34,180 nt of DNA from Acidobacteriota bacterium. GTDB lineage: Bacteria > Acidobacteriota > Terriglobia > Terriglobales > Acidobacteriaceae. Position 1 is the stretch's first letter. Every line of letters begins with the position of its first letter. The position numbers and the translations under genes were made by a program. The notes beneath the pieces are model-generated. The model was not told where the DNA came from and did no database searches. It was given only the letters and a program-made list of their open reading frames with translations. Of the stretch, positions 25,128-33,082 are shown piece by piece. The stretch covers positions 1 to 34,180 of the forward strand of contig QHZY01000076.1 of NCBI GenBank assembly GCA_003224855.1, read 5' to 3'.

Positions 25128-26663
25128 ATGGCAGATTACATCTACACAATGGAAATCCGGCTGACGCCGGATCAGCAGCGCGGTGTGACGCTGGTGCAAG
25201 ATGTGGCTCGCAATGCGGGGATGAATATCTACCTGACCGGCGGCGCGGTCAGGGACATCATCAGCGGATTTCCGATTCGCGATCTCGACTTCACGGTGCA
25301 AGGTAATCCCATCAAACTCCAGAAAGAACTGGAGAAGGCGGGAGCCAGGGTTTCTGCCGCGGACGAAGATACGAAAACGCTGCATCTTCTGCTGCCTGGC
25401 AACGTGCGTGCCGAGCTCAGCATGGCGCGCACCGAGCGCTACGAAAAAACCGGCAAGCCGCCGGTAGTCACTCCTGCGACGATCCTGGATGATTTGCGAC
25501 GGCGGGACTTCACCGTTAATGCCATGGCGCTTTCCTTGAACCCGGGTTCACGGGGGCTGCTGATGGATCCATTCAACGGAGCGGCGGACATTGAAGCCAA
25601 GCTGGTTCGCGTGCTGCATAACTACGCTTTCGTCGAAGATCCATCGCGGCTGATTCGTGCGACCCGTTTTTCGGCCCGCTTCCACTGGCCGCTTGAAGAA
25701 CGTACCCAGGCGCGATACGAGTCGGCGAAAGAGAACAACTACATCGAACACATCAGCGATGAGGGAATCGGGCGGGAGATCGAGCAACTGGCGTACGAAG
25801 ATGATCCGTTGAATGTGGTGCGCACGCTGGAGAAAGAAGAATGGTTGAAGGCCCTCCACCCACACTGGGGAACCGCTAAGGTAGACGCGAATGGCCTGGC
25901 ACAGCTGATGAAAACGCGGCAGCAGATGAACGAGATGGGGTACGCTCCCGATCCCGCGCCGGCCGTGATGCACTTTCTGACGGCCCGCCTCAGCGACAAA
26001 GACATTGCAGACATGCAGAAGTTGATCCCGCGTCGAGATCTGGTGGAGGGGTGGCGGAACCTGGAAGACCACGCCAAAGAGTTGGCGAAGCGCCTCACGG
26101 GGAAAGAGGCAGCCACGCCCTCGCGAACCTGGAAGCTGCTGAGCGACGCCCGCCCAGAGATGGTGTTGTTCCTGACTGTCACATCGAAGCAGCAAGCGGT
26201 CGCCCAAAAGCTCAAAAACTACTTCACCAAATGGCGGCAGGTGAAGCAGAGATTGCCTTTGCCGGAGATGATAGAGCTGAGGATTACGCCACAGCTTCCG
26301 GAGTACTCGAAGGTCGCGGATGACGTGTTCATGCTGCTGCTCGACGGCAAACTGCGATCGCGCACGCAGATTTTGAAATACCTGAAGCCATTTTCACCTC
26401 CGCCTCCGCCTCCACCACCTCCGGTACGGCGCGGACGCGCAGCCAAAGCAATGGTAGCGCCGGCTGGCACGCCGCCAGCGGCGCAGCCGGTTCCTACCAA
26501 GGCTAAGGGAAAGCAGCCGCCTGAACCCGTCAAGCCTGAACCGATCAAGCCACCGCCAGGCAAGCCGGAGTCTGCAAAGCCGGGGTCAACCGCGAAAGTT
26601 GCGCATACGTCCACTGCACAAAAGGCTGCCGGCAGACCGAAGAAGGCGAAATCCCGGAAGTAG
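25128..26663 (+). CDS. cca: CCA tRNA nucleotidyltransferase-type polymerase (Pro/Lys-rich tail)
   Basis: Enzymes of this class add or repair the 3' CCA of tRNAs, or add poly(A). The nucleotidyltransferase head shows YLTGGAVRDIISGFPIRDLDFTVQG, with the metal-binding DLD pair, then RRRDFTVNAMALSL and LIRATRFSARF. A helical body follows to ~420. The last ~100 residues are low complexity: a run of nine prolines (about residue 423) and then Pro/Lys/Ala-rich sequence ending in AAGRPKKAKSRK, probably a disordered, RNA-binding tail. I chose ATG 25128 (MADYIYTMEIRL) over the TTG at 25083. The start has only a weak ribosome-binding site. tRNA-Glu in this window already encodes CCA, so the enzyme would have a repair role for that tRNA. 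Confidence 0.85.
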   Translation: MADYIYTMEIRLTPDQQRGVTLVQDVARNAGMNIYLTGGAVRDIISGFPIRDLDFTVQGNPIKLQKELEKAGARVSAADEDTKTLHLLLPGNVRAELSMARTERYEKTGKPPVVTPATILDDLRRRDFTVNAMALSLNPGSRGLLMDPFNGAADIEAKLVRVLHNYAFVEDPSRLIRATRFSARFHWPLEERTQARYESAKENNYIEHISDEGIGREIEQLAYEDDPLNVVRTLEKEEWLKALHPHWGTAKVDANGLAQLMKTRQQMNEMGYAPDPAPAVMHFLTARLSDKDIADMQKLIPRRDLVEGWRNLEDHAKELAKRLTGKEAATPSRTWKLLSDARPEMVLFLTVTSKQQAVAQKLKNYFTKWRQVKQRLPLPEMIELRITPQLPEYSKVADDVFMLLLDGKLRSRTQILKYLKPFSPPPPPPPPPVRRGRAAKAMVAPAGTPPAAQPVPTKAKGKQPPEPVKPEPIKPPPGKPESAKPGSTAKVAHTSTAQKAAGRPKKAKSRK

Positions 26664-26714
26664 ATTCCGGCTGCGAATTGCCGGCGTAGTATTCAGCTCC
26701 AAATCAACTGAACT

Positions 26715-27731
26715 ATGAGGTTTCTGATCTTGAAAAAATTGGCCAGAATCTTATTCTATTGCGGCATCATTCTGCTGATCTCGCTGGCGATCGGAATCAC
26801 TTTCACCATCGGCTGGCGACCGTTTGTCGGACCCAAAAAGCGCCCATTAACAGATCGACACTTCGAGCCGACTGCGGAGCGCTTACAACGCGGGCGGGTG
26901 GTCGCGTTCCTCACCGGATGCCACACCTGTCATACATCCCACGACTGGTTGCAACATGGAGCTCCGTTCATTGCCGGAACAGAATTGGCCGGACTGGAAC
27001 TCCCGATACCGCTGCCCGGCCGCATCGTAAGTTCAAACATTACACCGGATCCTGCAACAGGCGCAGGTGGATGGACGGATGACCAGTTCGCGCGAGCAAT
27101 CCGCGAGGGGATCGGACACGATGGCAGAACATTATTTCCCATGATGCCGTATGACGAGTTCCGCAACATGTCGGATGAAGACCTTGCTGCGCTGGTGGTG
27201 TATCTGCGGAGCGTCAAGCCGGTGCGCAATCCTCTGCCGCAGACCCGGGTGGATTTCCCGGTGAAATATCTGATACGGAACGCGCCCGAACCCATCTACG
27301 GGCCTGTACCGGGACCACCGCCCCAGAACCAGATTGCGCGGGGGAAGTACCTGGTACGTCTGGGTTGCGGGTGCCACACGCCGTCCGACAAGGGCCAGCC
27401 AATACCGGGCACGATGCTGGCGGGTGGCGCCGTCCTAAAAGGGCCATGGGGCTTGGCCACCAGCGCCAACCTGACCCCCGACGCTTCTGGGATCAGTTAT
27501 TACACGGAAGCGACTTTCATCACGGCCGTGCGCACCGGATACGTGGGAGCGCGGAAGCTGAATTCCATCATGCCGTTTGGGGAATTCAAGGAGTTGCCGG
27601 ATGAAGAATTGAAAGCCATGTATGCCTACCTGCGGACAATCCCGCCAGTCCGGCATCACGTGGATAACAGCCAGCCACCGACCTATTGCAAGATCTGCAG
27701 GCAGAATCACGGGGGCGGCGACCAGAATTGA
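26715..27731 (+). CDS. Membrane-anchored dihaem cytochrome c
   Basis: This 338-residue protein has an N-terminal membrane helix (~10-32) followed by a periplasmic part with two class-I-type cytochrome c domains. The first haem site is CHTCH (residues 69-73), with an axial Met candidate in LFPMMPYDEF. The second site reads CGCH (218-221), with SIMPFGEF as the likely Met segment; only one residue separates the two cysteines, which is not canonical CxxCH. Both domains end in the usual YLRSVKPVRN / YLRTIPPVRH helix. Such proteins act as periplasmic electron carriers or dehydrogenase subunits. No partner gene is adjacent. It is 51 nt after cca and probably independent. Confidence 0.85.
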   Translation: MRFLILKKLARILFYCGIILLISLAIGITFTIGWRPFVGPKKRPLTDRHFEPTAERLQRGRVVAFLTGCHTCHTSHDWLQHGAPFIAGTELAGLELPIPLPGRIVSSNITPDPATGAGGWTDDQFARAIREGIGHDGRTLFPMMPYDEFRNMSDEDLAALVVYLRSVKPVRNPLPQTRVDFPVKYLIRNAPEPIYGPVPGPPPQNQIARGKYLVRLGCGCHTPSDKGQPIPGTMLAGGAVLKGPWGLATSANLTPDASGISYYTEATFITAVRTGYVGARKLNSIMPFGEFKELPDEELKAMYAYLRTIPPVRHHVDNSQPPTYCKICRQNHGGGDQN

Positions 27732-27763
27732 TCGTGTGCTGAGAATCGGCTCTGAAGCAGAGA

Positions 27764-27769
27764 TATAAT
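27764..27769 (+). promoter_or_regulatory. -10 box of the 27776 gene (leaderless type)
   Basis: TATAAT ends 6 nt before ATG 27776, so transcription would begin at or next to the start codon. There is no ribosome-binding site before this ATG. No good -35 is visible. Confidence 0.5.
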
Positions 27770-27775
27770 CGTGGC

Positions 27776-28435
27776 ATGCGTGGCGTGGCCGCCATTGCGT
27801 TGTGTCTTCTGCTGACGCCCAGTCTGTCGGCACAGATGCGCGGTGGTATGCATGGCGGAGCTTTCACGGCCAGGGGATCTGGTGGAACTGGATTCTCCAG
27901 GCGCGGATCATTCGTCCAAGGACCGCGAAATGGATTTGTATTCCAGTCGGGATTCCGGGGACGGTTTTTCGGTCCGCGATTTCGTCATCGCTTCTTTTAC
28001 TCGTCACTGCCGTGGGGTTATGGATACCCGGCTTACTACGGATACTACGACCGGGATTACAGCAACCAGTCTGATCCGTACGCTGCGTCGGCGTATGCCA
28101 TGGCGAACTCGTTCGACGAGCGAGACCGAGAACTACAGCAGCAGTTGGACGATTTGCGGGAAGATGTAGCGCGGCTGACCGGGGCAATCAAATCCGAATA
28201 CCCGACCACCGCTGCACCGCCGCGACCGCCTGCTCCGCGGGAACCAGCCACTCCTACTGTGTTGATGTTTCGCGACGGCACCAAACAGGAAGTGGAGAAC
28301 TATGCGATCGTGGGCCAGACGCTATGGCTGTTCAGCGAGCAGCGGGCACGCAAGATCCCGCTATCGGCAATCGATCTGGAAGCTACCGCCAGAGCGAATG
28401 ATGAACGCGGGCTGAGTTTCCCGGCGCCGCGCTGA
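27776..28435 (+). CDS. Secreted hypothetical protein, Gly/Arg/Tyr-rich (219 aa)
   Basis: The protein has a signal peptide (MRGVAAIALCLLLTPSLSAQ). A Gly/Arg/Phe/Tyr-rich region (~20-95) contains GRFFGPRFRHRFFYSSLPWGYGYPAYYGYY. A short coiled-coil-like helix follows (FDERDRELQQQLDDLREDVARL, ~113-134), then a Pro-rich linker. The C-terminal domain (~162-205) is TVLMFRDGTKQEVENYAIVGQTLW and RKIPLSAIDLEATARANDERG. That last domain is a recurrent small beta domain in acidobacterial secreted proteins as I recall; no function is established. Export to the envelope is well supported, the role unknown. The compact start has no ribosome-binding site and is read from a promoter right at the ATG. Confidence 0.75.
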   Translation: MRGVAAIALCLLLTPSLSAQMRGGMHGGAFTARGSGGTGFSRRGSFVQGPRNGFVFQSGFRGRFFGPRFRHRFFYSSLPWGYGYPAYYGYYDRDYSNQSDPYAASAYAMANSFDERDRELQQQLDDLREDVARLTGAIKSEYPTTAAPPRPPAPREPATPTVLMFRDGTKQEVENYAIVGQTLWLFSEQRARKIPLSAIDLEATARANDERGLSFPAPR

Positions 28436-28482
28436 TTCCCAAAGCCGGCCTGCACTGTGGATATCCTCTGCATAGCTGGAGT

Positions 28483-28510
28483 TTGGCAGGCGTACTCCGG
28501 CTTATATAAT
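28483..28510 (+). promoter_or_regulatory. Promoter of dnaE (leaderless type)
   Basis: TTGGCA (28483-28488), 16 bases, then TATAAT (28505-28510). The ATG of dnaE at 28518 lies 7 nt downstream of the -10, about where transcription would start, and no Shine-Dalgarno sequence is present. Confidence 0.65.
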
Positions 28511-28517
28511 TTCTTTA

Positions 28518-31500
28518 ATGCCCACCTCTCAATTCGTCCATCTGCACCTGCATACCGACTATTCCATGCTGGATGGAGCCTGTGATGTAGAGAAGCTCGT
28601 CGAGCGGGTAAAGAGCCTGGGAATGCCGGCCGTGGCGATGACCGACCACGGGAATATCTTTGGAACGGTGCATTTTGTAAATGCGGCGAAACAGGCCGGC
28701 ATCAAGCCGATTGTCGGCTGTGAACTTTACGTCTGCAAAAAGGAAGACCACAACATCGAGCGCACCCCTCCGGAGGGAGACACTTATAACCATCTGCTGG
28801 TGCTTGCGGAAAACGAAGAGGGGTACCGCAACTTAACCAAGATCACATCGGAAGCCTCGCTGCGCGGCTTTTATTACAAGCCCCGTGTCAGCAAAAAGTT
28901 TCTGGCGGAACACTCGAAGGGCCTGATCGCGCTTTCAGGATGCCTGAAAGGCGAGGTGGCGGAACGGTTGATGGAGGACAAGTACGACGCTGCGCGCAAG
29001 GCTGCCGCCACCTACGCAGACATATTCGGCAAAGAGAATTTCTTCCTTGAGATACAGGACCAGGGCCTGGAGATGGAACACCGGATACATCCCCATCTTT
29101 TCCGTTTGGAAAAAGATCTCGGACTTCCGTTGGTGGCCACCAACGACAGCCACTACCTGTGCGAAGACGATGCCCATGCACAGGACGTGATGGTGTGCAT
29201 TCAGACCGCCAAGTCGATCCAGGATGCGAATCGCATGAAGTTTCAGGGATCGGATTTTTATGTAAAAAGCTACGACGAGATGTACCGGGTCTTCAAGGAC
29301 TCGCCGGACGTGCTGACCCGGACACTGGCGATTGCGGAACGCTGCAGCATGCGGCTGGAAAAGGTGAGCAATCCGTTCCCGCACTTCGATGTGCCGGCAG
29401 GATACACGCTGGACAGTTATTTCGAGCACGTAACGCGCGAAGGCTTTGCGAAGCGGCTCGAGACTTTGCGAGCGCTGCAAGGGCAGGGAGGCCTGCGCCA
29501 CAACCTGTCGGAATACGAGCAGCGTCTGGCGCGCGAGTTGGCGATTATTCAACAGATGAAGTTTTCAGGATATTTCCTGATTGTGTGGGACTTCATCCGC
29601 TATGCGAAGGGTCGCAATATTCCGGTGGGACCGGGTCGAGGATCGGCCGCGGGCTCGCTGGTTTCCTATGCGCTTGGAATCACCGATCTTGATCCGCTGC
29701 AGCATGAACTGCTGTTCGAACGTTTTCTGAACCCGGAACGCATATCCATGCCGGATATCGATATCGATTTCTGCATGAACCGGCGCGGGGAAGTGATTGA
29801 TTACGTCACCCAGAAGTACGGGCGGGAGAACGTGGCGCAGATCATTACTTTCGGAACCATGGCGGCGAAAGCGGCGATCAAAGATGTAGGGCGCGCGATG
29901 GATATCCCGTACAGCGAAGTGGACCGGATCGCCAAGATGGTGCCGACCACCTTGAATATCAAGCTCGACCAGGCGATTAAGGATTCACCTGCTTTGCAGC
30001 AGGCCTATGAGAGTGACGCGCAGATCAGGCAGCTGCTGGATACAGCGCGCAAGCTGGAAGGCCTGGTGCGGAACGCAGGAGTCCATGCGGCAGGGGTAGT
30101 GATCTCGCCCCGCCCGCTGACCGAGCTGGTCCCGCTGCATAAGACCAAGAACGACGAAATCGTTACCGCCTTTGACATGGTGGCGATCGAGAAGCTGGGC
30201 CTGCTCAAGATGGATTTCCTGGGCCTGACCACGCTGACCATTCTTGATGACACGCTGAAGCTGATCGAACAGAAACAGAAAGAAGAAGCAAACGGGGCCG
30301 CGGCGGTGACGCTTGAGAATATTCCGCTGCAGGACCAGCAAACCTACGAGAAGGTTTTCCACACTGGATTGACGTCGGGTGTGTTCCAGTTTGAATCGCA
30401 CGGTATGCGCGATGTTTTGCGCCGCTACCGCCCGACCACTATTGAAGACCTCACCGCACTGAATGCACTCTACCGTCCAGGGCCGATCCAGGGCGGCATG
30501 ATCGATGATTTCATTGATCGCAAGCATGGGCGCAAGCGCATTGAATATGAATTGCCGGAACTGAAGGAGATTCTGGAAGAGACGCTGGGCGTGATCGTGT
30601 ATCAGGAACAGGTGATGCAGATCGCGAACAAGCTCGCCGGATATTCGCTGGGCGAAGCCGATCTGTTGCGGCGCGCCATGGGCAAAAAGAAGGCGGAAGA
30701 GATGGCGCAGCAGCGGGAGCGCTTCGTGCGCGGCGCGACCGAGCGCGGGTTTCCAGCGAAGAAGGTCGAAAAATTATTCGATCTCATGGAACAGTTCGCG
30801 GGATATGGGTTTAATAAATCGCATTCCGCGGCCTACGCGCTGCTGGCTTATCACACTGCCTACCTCAAGACGCATTTTCCGGTGGAGTTCATGGCGGCGC
30901 TGCTGACCTCGGTGACCGGAAGCACAGATGACGTGGTGAAGTACATCAACGAGTGCCGGGAGATGGGGATCGCGGTGGAACCGCCTGACATCAATGTGTC
31001 AGACGCGAACTTCACTCCTCACGGCGCAGCCATACGGTTCGGACTCGCGGCAGTGAAGAACGTTGGCGGGAACGCGATTGAGTCGATCGTGGCTGCGCGC
31101 AATACTCCGGAGCAATTTCGTTCGATCTACGAATTCTGCGAGAAGGTGGATTTGCGCCTGCTGAACAAGCGCGTGCTGGAATCTCTTATCAAGAGCGGCG
31201 CCATGGACGCATTGGGGCGACGTGCACAGCTGATGGCGGTGCTCGACAAAGCCATCGATCGAGCGCAAAAGGCGCAGCGCGATGCCGAGTCTGGTCAGCA
31301 TGGATTGTTCGGTGTGTTCCAGGACGAAGAGGCCGCTCAGGCTGGCGATGCGCTGCCGGAGACGCCGGACTGGGACGAGCACCAGCGGTTGAGCTTTGAG
31401 AAAGAGATCCTGGGCTTCTTCATCACCGGCCATCCACTGGAGCGTTATCGCAGCAAGCTGGAAGACTTGCGCGCCCTGACTACGGCTGAGATATGCGACA

Positions 31501-31733
31501 TGAAGTCTTCGACCGGGAAGGATGAGAACATTACTACCGCGGGAATAATCACCAATGTGCGGGTGCTCAAATCCAAGCGCGGAGATTTCTACGCGCAAAG
31601 CGCCCTCGAGGATATGACGGGTTCGGTGGAGATGATTGCCTTTCCGGAAGCTTACATGCGCTTTTTCGCGAGCGCCAGGGCCAGGCCAAAGTGCTGTTTG
31701 ACGTGGAACGCGCCGGCGATTTCATGGTGGTGA
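28518..31733 (+). CDS. dnaE: DNA polymerase III alpha subunit DnaE, main part; frame breaks at about 31655
   Basis: DnaE is the replicative polymerase subunit. From ATG 28518 the PHP domain (FVHLHLHTDYSMLDG, then TDHGNIFG) leads into the polymerase core. The catalytic Asp pair is in MPDIDIDFCMNRRG (~411-415), and GVHAAGVVISPRPL, FQFESHGM, FAGYGFNKSHSAAYAL and the OB-fold segment (TTAGIITNVRVLKSKRGDFYA, EDMTGSVEMIAFPEAY) are all present. After Tyr1046 of FPEAY the text passes directly to HALFRERQGQAKVLFD, which belongs about 75 codons later in homologues and is in another frame. The frame given therefore ends in nonsense at 31733. The C-terminal remainder is the next entry. The sequence before the break is otherwise of normal length and complete. 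Confidence 0.93.
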   Translation: MPTSQFVHLHLHTDYSMLDGACDVEKLVERVKSLGMPAVAMTDHGNIFGTVHFVNAAKQAGIKPIVGCELYVCKKEDHNIERTPPEGDTYNHLLVLAENEEGYRNLTKITSEASLRGFYYKPRVSKKFLAEHSKGLIALSGCLKGEVAERLMEDKYDAARKAAATYADIFGKENFFLEIQDQGLEMEHRIHPHLFRLEKDLGLPLVATNDSHYLCEDDAHAQDVMVCIQTAKSIQDANRMKFQGSDFYVKSYDEMYRVFKDSPDVLTRTLAIAERCSMRLEKVSNPFPHFDVPAGYTLDSYFEHVTREGFAKRLETLRALQGQGGLRHNLSEYEQRLARELAIIQQMKFSGYFLIVWDFIRYAKGRNIPVGPGRGSAAGSLVSYALGITDLDPLQHELLFERFLNPERISMPDIDIDFCMNRRGEVIDYVTQKYGRENVAQIITFGTMAAKAAIKDVGRAMDIPYSEVDRIAKMVPTTLNIKLDQAIKDSPALQQAYESDAQIRQLLDTARKLEGLVRNAGVHAAGVVISPRPLTELVPLHKTKNDEIVTAFDMVAIEKLGLLKMDFLGLTTLTILDDTLKLIEQKQKEEANGAAAVTLENIPLQDQQTYEKVFHTGLTSGVFQFESHGMRDVLRRYRPTTIEDLTALNALYRPGPIQGGMIDDFIDRKHGRKRIEYELPELKEILEETLGVIVYQEQVMQIANKLAGYSLGEADLLRRAMGKKKAEEMAQQRERFVRGATERGFPAKKVEKLFDLMEQFAGYGFNKSHSAAYALLAYHTAYLKTHFPVEFMAALLTSVTGSTDDVVKYINECREMGIAVEPPDINVSDANFTPHGAAIRFGLAAVKNVGGNAIESIVAARNTPEQFRSIYEFCEKVDLRLLNKRVLESLIKSGAMDALGRRAQLMAVLDKAIDRAQKAQRDAESGQHGLFGVFQDEEAAQAGDALPETPDWDEHQRLSFEKEILGFFITGHPLERYRSKLEDLRALTTAEICDMKSSTGKDENITTAGIITNVRVLKSKRGDFYAQSALEDMTGSVEMIAFPEAYMRFFASARARPKCCLTWNAPAISWW

Positions 31734-31828
31734 TGGAAGCGGAAGGCTATAATGTGTTGCCGGACCGCACCTTTATCGCGCGCGTGGAAGAGTTGTGCGG
31801 GCGGGGCGCGGTGCGCGTGATCGATTGA
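31655..31828 (+). pseudogene. dnaE: DnaE C-terminal remainder in a shifted frame
   Basis: From 31655 the frame HALFRERQGQAKVLFDVERA continues with DFMVVMEAEGYNVLPD and RTFIARVEELCGRGAVRVID to TGA 31828, the typical end of this type of DnaE (57 residues). There is no start codon or ribosome-binding site, so it is the displaced C-terminus of dnaE rather than a gene. The segment that should link it to residue 1046 (end of the OB domain and a linker, about 75 codons) is not in the window. Confidence 0.85.
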
Positions 31829-31933
31829 AATCTGCGGCGGATGAGAGTTCCTAACAGCGCGAATTCACAGGCCCCGGTACCGGGTGTGGCGAATGCCGCG
31901 CTGGTTGTAACCGGGGCGGAATTCCTTCTCTCC

Positions 31934-32938
31934 ATGGTAGAAGCGCGCCTGGTTTCCGAAAACGGCTCCGGTCCCGGAGTGAATGGAAAACGGAAGGCGC
32001 GCCAGGAACTGCAGGCCATCGAGCAGCAGATCGCGAAGTTGGGAGCGATGGCCAGCCAGGACGAGGGAACTTGTCGGGAGATAAAAGAGCTGAACCAGCG
32101 AATCGAGGGCTTGCGTAAACAAATGAGTTCAAATCTGACTGCCTGGGAAAAGACTGAACTCGCTCGTCACCCGCAGCGGCCCTACTGCCTCGATTACATT
32201 GAACGGATTTTCACCGACTGGAGCGAACTCCACGGAGACCGAGGCTTCGCAGACGATCCGGCCATGCTTTGCGGTATCGCGCGCTTTCATGGCGAAGAGG
32301 TGATGATCGTCGGACACCAGAAAGCCCGTGACACCAAGCAGAAGGTCTACCGCAATTTCGGGATGCCTAATCCGGAGGGTTACCGAAAAGCCCTGCGGGC
32401 CATGAAAATGGCGGAAAAGTTCACCCGGCCGGTGTTCACGTTTGTGGATACGCCGGGTGCTTATCCTGGACTGGGGGCGGAGGAGCGCGGACAAGCGGAA
32501 GCGATCGCCCGCAACTTAAGGGAAATGGCCAGACTGCACGTTCCAATAATCACCACCATCACCGGGGAAGGTGGTAGCGGCGGAGCGCTGGCCATTGCGG
32601 TAGCGGACCGGGTGCTGATGATGGAGAACTCGGTATATTCGGTGATTTCGCCCGAAGGCTGTGCGTCGATCATGTGGCGGGACGCAGCCAAAAAGGAATT
32701 GGCCGCGCAAGCGCTGCGCATCACAGCCAAAGACCTGACGGAACTGGGGTGCGTGGATGGTACCGTGCCGGAACCCGAGGGCGGCGCGCACCTCGACCAC
32801 GAAGCCGCTGCGGCCCTGCTGGATGCCGAACTCCAGAAGCATCTCACTGAGTTGAAGCAGGTCCCGGTAAAAGAACTGGTCGACTCGCGCTATCGCAAAT
32901 TTCGCAACATGGCGCAATTCTTTCAGCTTGAAAACTGA
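31934..32938 (+). CDS. accA: Acetyl-CoA carboxylase carboxyltransferase alpha subunit AccA
   Basis: AccA with AccD transfers carboxyl from biotin to acetyl-CoA, making malonyl-CoA. Marker blocks are AWEKTELARHPQRPYCLDYI, WSELHGDRGFADDPAM, GHQKARDT, FGMPNPEGYRKALRAM, FVDTPGAYPGLGAEERGQAEAIA, GEGGSGGALAI, SVISPEGCASI and EPEGGAH. The start used here is ATG 31934 (334 residues), giving the family's usual coiled N-terminal segment. An upstream in-frame ATG at 31841 would add 31 residues (MRVPNSANSQAP...) of no known similarity. Neither has a good ribosome-binding site, so the start is uncertain. It follows dnaE by about 100 nt, a recurrent dnaE-accA neighbourhood in bacteria. Confidence 0.93.
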   Translation: MVEARLVSENGSGPGVNGKRKARQELQAIEQQIAKLGAMASQDEGTCREIKELNQRIEGLRKQMSSNLTAWEKTELARHPQRPYCLDYIERIFTDWSELHGDRGFADDPAMLCGIARFHGEEVMIVGHQKARDTKQKVYRNFGMPNPEGYRKALRAMKMAEKFTRPVFTFVDTPGAYPGLGAEERGQAEAIARNLREMARLHVPIITTITGEGGSGGALAIAVADRVLMMENSVYSVISPEGCASIMWRDAAKKELAAQALRITAKDLTELGCVDGTVPEPEGGAHLDHEAAAALLDAELQKHLTELKQVPVKELVDSRYRKFRNMAQFFQLEN

Positions 32939-33038
32939 TTGCCTGTACAGACTGGAAGCGCTTCGTGAGTAGTTTCCACACTGGTACTCTCCTCGAAAAG
33001 CTACGTCCTAACGCCTGTTTCCCAGGTGCGCGCTGACT

Positions 33039-33044
33039 TATAAT
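33039..33044 (+). promoter_or_regulatory. -10 box before the oxidoreductase alpha gene
   Basis: A perfect TATAAT lies 38 nt before the ATG, in the 144-base gap after accA. The -35 region at 33016-33021 (TGTTTC) is poor. Confidence 0.45.
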
Positions 33045-33082
33045 TGACTGAAACCTTGTCCAAAAAAGAAGGGACCCCAGGA

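Noticed and set aside
7242-31660. Inteins, introns or insertion elements at the six break points
   Set aside because: Sequence is missing, not inserted; no intein blocks, intron cores, transposase frames or flanking repeats are visible at any join.
31655-31733. Programmed frameshift or split-gene expression of dnaE
   Set aside because: About 75 residues are missing at the same point, so a frame change alone cannot restore the protein. The same kind of loss occurs in five other genes.
31873-31884. 12-bp palindrome CCCGGTACCGGG upstream of accA
   Set aside because: Single occurrence with no known operator match and no linked promoter; in GC-rich sequence such palindromes are not rare.
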